Shown: positions 58,090 to 64,000 of the stretch, one piece after another
Layout: each line of letters begins with the position of its first letter
Position numbering within the stretch: position 1 is the first letter of the stretch
DNA from: Flectonema sp. DT1601
Taxonomy: Eukaryota > Euglenozoa > Diplonemea > Diplonemida > Diplonemidae
Reading direction: 5' to 3'
NCBI GenBank assembly: GCA_964019425.1
Contig: OZ025797.1
Span: forward strand, 1,338,277-1,402,276
DNA: 64,000 nucleotides
Made by a program: the position numbers and the translations under genes
The notes under the pieces: model-generated
The model's input: the letters and a program-made list of their open reading frames with translations, nothing else
The model's database searches: none
Told to the model about the DNA's origin: nothing

Positions 58090-60794
58090 AAAGAACGCAA
58101 GTGGTTGGGGACGGGCGCACCAGCCACGCGAAAGTTAAAATGGCGCCGAAATTACCAGAAAAGTCCATTGTCCGGGTTGCAACCGACTTTTCCTACTACC
58201 CAAGAGACCCAACCGGAGCTGCCTATTCTGACGAGGGAAATTTTAAACCATCTTGGGAAGAAAGACCGAACTCGCTCTGCACATACAGAGGACGGCGTCA
58301 GCGCGGAAGACGCTTCGAAGAAGCTGGCCGACGTGGTCGGGAAGATGTGGGCAGCGAGTACATCGGCGAAGAGACGAAACCTCTGGGCAAGACTCTTATC
58401 GTGGGCGGAAGTGAACAGCTTGCCAGTAAACGCGGAAACCGCTGTCTTATTCGTCCTTGCCACGAGGGTGAAACCACAAGGGCTACTTCAGTATGCAAAG
58501 TCCCTATCAGCAATCATGGAGTGTCTGGGAATGGACAATCGACAGCTACTAACTCTTGCCACCGCGCTACGAGCAGACGGCGCAGCTATTCCGACAAAGC
58601 AAGCACGGCCAATTACAAGGGAGGCTCTCATGGCCTGGGCGGGGTCATCATCGGACGAACTATGGCTGGCAACAATGATCTGCTGGAAGACAGCCTCAAG
58701 ATGGGGCGAGGTTCAGGCACTCACGTCGGAGCAATTCATTCGAGTGGGGAGGGAGGAAGTGATCATCGACTGGCTCAGCACGCCGAAGCTTCGATCAGCA
58801 AATCCATTCGTCCCGTCACGTTGGACTGTGATACGGGGGAGCATGACGGGAGAGATCTGGTTGCTTTTAAAGGACAAGATTCCATTCGGGGCACTCACAA
58901 ACAGAACAACAGAAATGTTGGATCGGATGTGGGGAAGGGATCCGAACATGAAGGGATTTACAGCACACTCGATAAAGCGCGGCGCAGCAACAGTACTTTA
59001 CGAAAACCTTGCAAAGGGAGCGGACTTACCGGAGCACATTATCTCTCGGACCCTGAAGCATGCGGAGAAGGAGACAGGGATATCATCAACATCGCTGAGG
59101 TACGGGGGTGCGCCAGCCGACATGGCAGTTGCTCTACAGACTTGGAAAGCCACCCAGCTCTTGTAAAACATGCACCGCATAGCATCTCGAGAAGGGGCCA
59201 GCGGACGAGGCTACCTGTCACAGCGGAAGAGAAGGCATCACCGCTTCATGTTTCTTCTATAAAACTAATGAATGTTGACGGGCTTCGAGGGAGGCTGAAC
59301 GACTCGGCAAGGGTGCGGTTTGATAGTGTCTGGGATATGGTATTCCCAAGGCAAACACCACCTTCGCGAAGCAGCACACACTCGAAACACTCAACTCTCC
59401 AGCCTAGCCATGCTGACGAACTGGTTAGTCGTTCTATCGCACGCCATGCTGAAGCAGGGGGGGTAATGCAAAATGTGCCGTTCACTGTTGTTGAGGAGAA
59501 GGCTGAGGGCTTACGCCAGCGATTCATACTCTGGACAAAGGGACTGAACGACTGGGGCGAGGGTACTGGGTACCAAGCCGCCGTTCCACTGAAGCACATC
59601 TCAGCTTATCTTGGTGCTGTCAAGCAGGGGTGCGCCACAACTCGTGACTTCAGAACAGGATTCTTTGCGATTGAAATTCCAACATATGCAAGACATCTCT
59701 TCAGGTTCCAAGATAGCTCTGGAAGATGGTTCGAGATGCAACGACTACCGATGGGACATATTGGCGCCCCGGAACTAATGCACACGCTCGCCGCATCCGC
59801 TGCAGGACATCCCGACTACGTTAGAAGTGACATTGCCGTGCACTCCGTTGGTATTGACATCTTTATTGACAATATAAGGTACACAGGGGAGCGGAAGCAT
59901 ATTCTCGATGCGACGACAGTGCTTGATGAGACTGCTTCGGGTATGTCTATTACATGGAAGGCTTCCGACTCACATACTGCTGCGACAACCTACACGTTCC
60001 TCGGGGCGGACTTTAATCATGAGCTTCGTACGGTAAGGGCTTCTGAGAAAATTCGACGCAAGATAAGTGGTGTGAATCTTTCCAACTGCACAGCTTCACA
60101 GCTCGAGTCACTCGGAGGAAGACTTGTTCACGCAAGCGCAATTGCAGGCGTTCCGATGGGTCAGTTCTGGTATGCAGTGAAGTTCCTTCGAAGGCTTGTC
60201 AACGGTCTCAATAGGGGGACCCGCCGTCCAGAAGCGAATGTTAACATCCCGCCGTCAGTTACCGCACAACTCTCTGCATGGTGCACTGCGGCTCTCAAGC
60301 AACAGACGATCTTCCAGCATGATAGCAGAAATTCAGTTACAACGTTCATCGACGCTTCTATGACGGGATGCGGCGGCGTTATTATTGATGACTCAACAGC
60401 TGAAATTATTATCCTCGGCGGCTCCTGGACGCCATCAGAAGCACGCCTCCACATCAACGTTCTCGAATCTCTTGCATTATCTAAGACGCTTTCTCAGCTT
60501 CCCGTAAGATATAAGGGTGGCACCCTATCACTCTGGATCGATAACACTTCTGTTGTTGGTGCACTTCGAAAGAAACTCTGTGCTAGGTCAGCAGACTTAA
60601 ACAAGAATGTCGTTCTTTCTTCTATAATATTCAAGAACCTCCAGCTCGATGTTAACATCGGATGGGTCGCGTCAGCTAACAATCCAGCTGACATCCCATC
60701 ACGCCTCCCAGAACACAAAATCTCATCGGCATCAACACTGCATACTGTCGAACTTGCGCTGCGGAGGTTTATTACAAGCGACGGGGTGGAGTGA
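58086..60794 (+). CDS. RT-RNase H frame of the VIPER/Ngaro-like element
   Basis: A 902-codon open frame from ATG 58,086. The first 360 codons overlap the recombinase frame and look non-coding in this frame (Gly/Arg/Ser-rich), so the protein proper probably begins near 59,200. The RT core has LPMGHIGAPE and the active-site strand IFIDN (about residue 592). RNase H follows with FIDAS (about 755), NVLES (about 793), LWIDN (about 818) and NNPADIPSR (about 867). Start and expression mode are unresolved. Confidence 0.7.
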   Translation: MKRTQVVGDGRTSHAKVKMAPKLPEKSIVRVATDFSYYPRDPTGAAYSDEGNFKPSWEERPNSLCTYRGRRQRGRRFEEAGRRGREDVGSEYIGEETKPLGKTLIVGGSEQLASKRGNRCLIRPCHEGETTRATSVCKVPISNHGVSGNGQSTATNSCHRATSRRRSYSDKASTANYKGGSHGLGGVIIGRTMAGNNDLLEDSLKMGRGSGTHVGAIHSSGEGGSDHRLAQHAEASISKSIRPVTLDCDTGEHDGRDLVAFKGQDSIRGTHKQNNRNVGSDVGKGSEHEGIYSTLDKARRSNSTLRKPCKGSGLTGAHYLSDPEACGEGDRDIINIAEVRGCASRHGSCSTDLESHPALVKHAPHSISRRGQRTRLPVTAEEKASPLHVSSIKLMNVDGLRGRLNDSARVRFDSVWDMVFPRQTPPSRSSTHSKHSTLQPSHADELVSRSIARHAEAGGVMQNVPFTVVEEKAEGLRQRFILWTKGLNDWGEGTGYQAAVPLKHISAYLGAVKQGCATTRDFRTGFFAIEIPTYARHLFRFQDSSGRWFEMQRLPMGHIGAPELMHTLAASAAGHPDYVRSDIAVHSVGIDIFIDNIRYTGERKHILDATTVLDETASGMSITWKASDSHTAATTYTFLGADFNHELRTVRASEKIRRKISGVNLSNCTASQLESLGGRLVHASAIAGVPMGQFWYAVKFLRRLVNGLNRGTRRPEANVNIPPSVTAQLSAWCTAALKQQTIFQHDSRNSVTTFIDASMTGCGGVIIDDSTAEIIILGGSWTPSEARLHINVLESLALSKTLSQLPVRYKGGTLSLWIDNTSVVGALRKKLCARSADLNKNVVLSSIIFKNLQLDVNIGWVASANNPADIPSRLPEHKISSASTLHTVELALRRFITSDGVE
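58105..59166 (+). CDS. tyrosine recombinase frame of the VIPER/Ngaro-like element
   Basis: 353 open codons with first ATG near 58,345; how it starts is unclear. Core-binding helices lie at about 86-160. Catalytic residues are R199 (TASRWGE), the HSIKR box (288-292), H319 (LKHAEK) and Y333 (LRYGG), with the spacing of tyrosine recombinases. It lies entirely inside the other long frame. Confidence 0.75.
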   Translation: MGTGAPATRKLKWRRNYQKSPLSGLQPTFPTTQETQPELPILTREILNHLGKKDRTRSAHTEDGVSAEDASKKLADVVGKMWAASTSAKRRNLWARLLSWAEVNSLPVNAETAVLFVLATRVKPQGLLQYAKSLSAIMECLGMDNRQLLTLATALRADGAAIPTKQARPITREALMAWAGSSSDELWLATMICWKTASRWGEVQALTSEQFIRVGREEVIIDWLSTPKLRSANPFVPSRWTVIRGSMTGEIWLLLKDKIPFGALTNRTTEMLDRMWGRDPNMKGFTAHSIKRGAATVLYENLAKGADLPEHIISRTLKHAEKETGISSTSLRYGGAPADMAVALQTWKATQLL

Positions 60795-61055
60795 GGCAGG
60801 CCAACCGGTGCCGCTACTCGGACTGCTCACTCACATGGCTTTCTGCCACGCTCAGCCGATAGCGACCACCACCTGCGGTCTACTTACCTCACTTCGTGAA
60901 AAGAATTTGTGAACTCTTATAGTTTAATTTCTCTATCCTTCCTAGTGATAGACGAGCTACTTAGTTTTATCCATAGTTTCATGTTTTACTATTACATTTC
61001 TTCTACTCTTATCTTTCCTTCCTTTCTTTCAGGCTGTACAGGAGTTATGGTTCCC
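60795..61055 (+). repeat. split direct repeat B1
   Basis: 261 bp, GGCAGGCCAACCGG to GTTATGGTTCCC, matched by B2 at 61,262-61,522. B1 runs straight into A2, which gives the B-A junction expected of the circular intermediate. Confidence 0.85.
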
Positions 61056-61242
61056 TAACTACAGCGGGGAACCGGAACTTCGAAGTACAGCCGTCAGCAT
61101 CATTTTCTCGCCATCGTTTGGCGCATCGATACATCCTATCAGAATATATTTCATTTTATTTAGAGCTGTTTAACTCATGTTTACCTTTCCTTTTCTTTCA
61201 GCCGACGGGTTCGACCTATTAAACACTTAAACAAAAAGAAAA
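61056..61242 (+). repeat. split direct repeat A2
   Basis: 187 bp copy of A1, placed between B1 and B2 and followed by a 19-bp CACCCACCG-rich linker. Confidence 0.85.
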
Positions 61243-61261
61243 CCCACCCACCGACCCCCTC

Positions 61262-61522
61262 GGCAGGCCAACCGGTGCCGCTACTCGGACTGCTCACTCA
61301 CATGGCTTTCTGCCACGCTCAGCCGATAGCGACCACCACCTGCGGTCTACTTACCTCACTTCGTGAAAAGAATTTGTGAACTCTTATAGTTTAATTTCTC
61401 TATCCTTCCTAGTGATAGACGAGCTACTTAGTTTTATCCATAGTTTCATGTTTTACTATTACATTTCTTCTACTCTTATCTTTCCTTCCTTTCTTTCAGG
61501 CTGTACAGGAGTTATGGTTCCC
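61262..61522 (+). repeat. split direct repeat B2
   Basis: 261 bp copy of B1 that ends directly against the octamer satellite. Confidence 0.85.
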
Positions 61523-62810
61523 CGCAAACCCGCAAACCCGCAAACCCGCAAACCCGCAAACCCGCAAACCCGCAAACCCGCAAACCCGCAAACCCGCAAA
61601 CCCGCAAACCCGCAAACCCGCAAACCCGCAAACCCGCAAACCCGCAAACCCGCAAACCCGCAAACCCGCAAACCCGCAAACCCGCAAACCCGCAAACCCG
61701 CAAACCCGCAAACCCGCAAACCCGCAAACCCGCAAACCCGCAAACCCGCAAACCCGCAAACCCGCAAACCCGCAAACCCGCAAACCCGCAAACCCGCAAA
61801 CCCGCAAACCCGCAAACCCGCAAACCCGCAAACCCGCAAACCCGCAAACCCGCAAACCCGCAAACCCGCAAACCCGCAAACCCGCAAACCCGCAAACCCG
61901 CAAACCCGCAAACCCGCAAACCCGCAAACCCGCAAACCCGCAAACCCGCAAACTCGCAAACCCGCAAACCCGCAAACCCGCAAACCCGCAAACCCGCAAA
62001 CCCGCAAACCCGCAAACCCGCAAACCCGCAAACCCGCAAACCCGCAAACCCGCAAACCCGCAAACCCGCAAACCCGCAAACCCGCAAACCCGCAAACCCG
62101 CAAACCCGCAAACCCGCAAACCCGCAAACCCGCAAACCCGCAAACCCGCAAACCCGCAAACCCGCAAACCCGCAAACCCGCAAACCCGCAAACCCGCAAA
62201 CCCGCAAACCCGCAAACCCGCAAACCCGCAAACCCGCAAACCCGCAAACCCGCAAACCCGCAAACCCGCAAACCCGCAAACCCGCAAACCCGCAAACCCG
62301 CAAACCCGCAAACCCGCAAACCCGCAAACCCGCAAACCCGCAAACCCGCAAACCCGCAAACCCGCAAACCCGCAAACCCGCAAACCCGCAAACCCGCAAA
62401 CCCGCAAACCCGCAAACCCGCAAACCCGCAAACCCGCAAACCCGCAAACCCGCAAACCCGCAAACCCGCAAACCCGCAAACCCGCAAACCCGCAAACCCG
62501 CAAACCCGCAAACCCGCAAACCCGCAAACCCGCAAACCCGCAAACCCGCAAACCCGCAAACCCGCAAACCCGCAAACCCGCAAACCCGCAAACCCGCAAA
62601 CCCGCAAACCCGCAAACCCGCAAACCCGCAAACCCGCAAACCCGCAAACCCGCAAACCCGCAAACCCGCAAACCCGCAAACCCGCAAACCCGCAAACCCG
62701 CAAACCCGCAAACCCGCAAACCCGCAAACCCGCAAACCCGCAAACCCGCAAACCCGCAAACCCGCATACCCGCAAACCCGCAAACCCGCAAACCCGCAAA
62801 CCCGCAAACC
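61523..62810 (+). repeat. octamer satellite (CCCGCAAA)n, 161 units
   Basis: 1,288 bp of near-perfect 8-bp repeats, 161 units. Only two variant units were noticed (a T for C near 61,954 and a T for A near 62,767). Because the unit and its complement contain no stop, long frames are open across it in every reading direction (NPQTRKPA on +, CGFAGLRV on -); these are not genes. The right flank is CCAACACTCAGACTGG. Confidence 0.95.
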
Positions 62811-63030
62811 AACACTCAGACTGGGAACTGCACAAAAGGCAAGTGAAGTACGATATACTCTTATAATATTTTCCTTTTCATTGATCAATATTAAATGTTG
62901 TTTAAGTATTATTTCTGTTCTCTTGTCTTTATTTCAGAATTATCATTTCACTGTTTCTCTTATCATTATTTCATTGTACTCATTTATTCAGGCTAGGAAG
63001 GGGTCTTAACGCAAAGCGTTTTAAGAAAAT
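62811..63030 (+). other. leader region between satellite and the last open frame
   Basis: 220 bp, AT-rich, with two pyrimidine tracts ending in CAG (about 62,937 and 62,991). By analogy with A1 this may be the 5' repeat of a second tyrosine-recombinase element; the right half of that element is outside the window. Confidence 0.45.
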
Positions 63031-64000
63031 ATGCCGGATCATTATTATGATTTTTCGGTGCCCGCTAGTATCGCCGGGAAGGCGAAGGCGATACTAGGGG
63101 AGGTGGGGCGCATGAAGGTGTCCCTGGAGGCAAGGAACCGCAGGTTCCAACAAGCGATGGGGCTGTCCGGTGGGGACAGCATTTGGATGCCCACCTGTCG
63201 GGAGGACAGCAATTCATCCCGCAGAGCTGACAACGACAAGTTGTTAGCTCTGTGTCTCGACATCCCGGTGGGGTTGGCGAGAACGCTGTCGGCACGGACT
63301 GTGTTCGTGCTGTTGACGGGCCTGGTCGAGGTCAACGCCGATGCGGTGAAGGAGAGGATGAGAAGGCTGGGGACGATGACGGGCTCGGCACCCTCGGTTC
63401 CGTCGCCGATGACGGGGGGGAGGTCGACCCTCATGGTGATGGAGGTGGACTCGATGGAACAGGTGCCACCGCCGGTTTTCGCGGAACCGGTTTCGGGAAC
63501 GAACCCCAGTTTGGAGGGGTTGGCTCGCGCGGGAGGCATGGCCTACCGGGAGCTGAAGGGTCAGGCTGTGGCCCACCAATCGGTGACGGAGCAGTTGGCT
63601 GCTCGCCAAGCACAACACACGACGGCCGGGGAGAACCTGGAAGTCACCGTGAGCCGGGTGGCCCAGGTGATCAACGAGCAAGCCCGGAGGCAGGTGAAGG
63701 CGGAAGAACACACCGCCATGGTTGAAGGTGCGGCCGAAGAGGCTTTCAACTCCGTAGCGGATAGGCAGGAAGAGCTCGGGGAGGCTGTGATGCAGATGGC
63801 GAAGGAAAAGGCCAGACAGGACGGGGTGCTGAAGACCGAGCAGCAGAAGCGGGAGGAGTTGCGGCAGCGACTCGAGCTGCAGCAAAACCTGCTGGACCAA
63901 CAGAGGGAGGAGCAGGAATTACAGAAGCAGCAGCAACAAAAGCAAGAACTGCAGAGTCAATTGGCACAAGAACAGCAACAGAAGCAGATTCAACAACAGC
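63031..64000 (+). CDS. ORF1 (Gag-like) of a second VIPER/Ngaro-like element (3' partial)
   Basis: ATG at 63,031 and 323 codons open to the window end. A block at about residues 70-112 (LLALCLDIPVGLARTLSART...LLTGLVEVN) aligns in pattern with the ORF1 block of the element at 56,857. A glutamine-rich coiled coil starts near 200 and becomes almost pure Gln/Glu/Lys at the end. It is strongly GC-rich compared with the host genes. Only the start of the element is in view, so whether the rest is whole cannot be said. Confidence 0.55.
   Translation, partial: MPDHYYDFSVPASIAGKAKAILGEVGRMKVSLEARNRRFQQAMGLSGGDSIWMPTCREDSNSSRRADNDKLLALCLDIPVGLARTLSARTVFVLLTGLVEVNADAVKERMRRLGTMTGSAPSVPSPMTGGRSTLMVMEVDSMEQVPPPVFAEPVSGTNPSLEGLARAGGMAYRELKGQAVAHQSVTEQLAARQAQHTTAGENLEVTVSRVAQVINEQARRQVKAEEHTAMVEGAAEEAFNSVADRQEELGEAVMQMAKEKARQDGVLKTEQQKREELRQRLELQQNLLDQQREEQELQKQQQQKQELQSQLAQEQQQKQIQQQ

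Larger units (their letters stand above)
56670..61522 (+). mobile_element. VIPER/Ngaro-like tyrosine-recombinase retrotransposon, looks whole
   Basis: Order: A1 (56,670), ORF1, tyrosine recombinase frame, RT-RNase H frame, B1, A2, B2 (ends 61,522). Split direct repeats A1-B1-A2-B2 are the hallmark of Ngaro, PAT and VIPER elements. Recombinase before RT-RNase H is the VIPER order known from trypanosomatids. No break is evident in the three frames and the repeat pairs look identical by eye, so the copy is young. It sits in the octamer repeat with no target duplication, as expected for recombinase-mediated insertion. Confidence 0.8.

Noticed and set aside
58086-59160. N-terminal domain of the RT-RNase H protein
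   Set aside because: In this frame the stretch is Gly/Arg/Ser-rich without structure, whereas the overlapping frame gives a proper tyrosine recombinase; treated as overlap, not as a domain.
61376-62888. Long proteins of NPQTRKPA or CGFAGLRV repeats on both strands
   Set aside because: They are translations of an 8-bp satellite that has no stop in any frame; the frames are equal in all directions and have no start context or domain.

Overview
The window is nuclear DNA from a single-celled eukaryote. It has secreted and membrane proteins with eukaryotic signals, a Ctr copper transporter, a RING ubiquitin ligase, GT...AG introns, long AT-rich spacers with poly-T/poly-A runs, and eukaryotic retroelements. 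The lineage cannot be fixed from sequence alone. Three hints lean towards Euglenozoa or another excavate-like protist: a tyrosine-recombinase retroelement with VIPER-like gene order, a multicopy gene family related to trypanosome RHS proteins and Crinkler (CRN) effectors, and same-strand genes with a pyrimidine tract plus CAG just before the start codon. True cis-introns mean it need not be a kinetoplastid.

Layout. (1) 1-8.2 kb holds four ordinary host genes, all on +: a membrane-anchored double-RING protein (5' end cut by the window), a Ctr copper transporter with a large cysteine-rich ectodomain, a GDP-hexose phosphorylase-like HIT-fold protein with an N-terminal membrane anchor, and a secreted LVIVD-repeat beta-propeller. 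(2) 8,685-48,356 is a head-to-tail array of a 3,661-bp unit: ten full units plus one truncated, diverged unit. Each full unit carries one spliced gene for a P-loop NTPase fused to a PD-(D/E)XK-type nuclease, the architecture of CRN/RHS effectors. Two units are 25 bp shorter, and they fall at positions 4 and 8, so the array has a 14,619-bp four-unit superperiod. (3) 48.4-53.3 kb is repeat-rich, with a Polinton/Maverick-like fossil and dispersed repeats. (4) 53.36-54.65 kb holds a divergent relative of the array gene. It shares an 88-bp intron that is far more conserved than the exon before it. (5) 54.7-56.6 kb holds more dispersed repeats and a minus-strand fossil of a tyrosine-recombinase retroelement. 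(6) 56,670-61,522 is a whole-looking VIPER/Ngaro-like element with split direct repeats A1-ORFs-B1-A2-B2, inserted in an octamer satellite. (7) 61,523-62,810 is a satellite of 161 octamers (CCCGCAAA). (8) 63,031 to the end is an open frame related to ORF1 of the element on the other side of the satellite.

How it fits together: the first 8 kb is a stable host neighbourhood, and everything after it is an expanding accessory region. The most unusual points are the amplified NTPase-nuclease gene, the hyperconserved intron shared with a diverged relative, and the octamer repeat that serves as retroelement target and also caps the dispersed repeats downstream of the effector-like genes.
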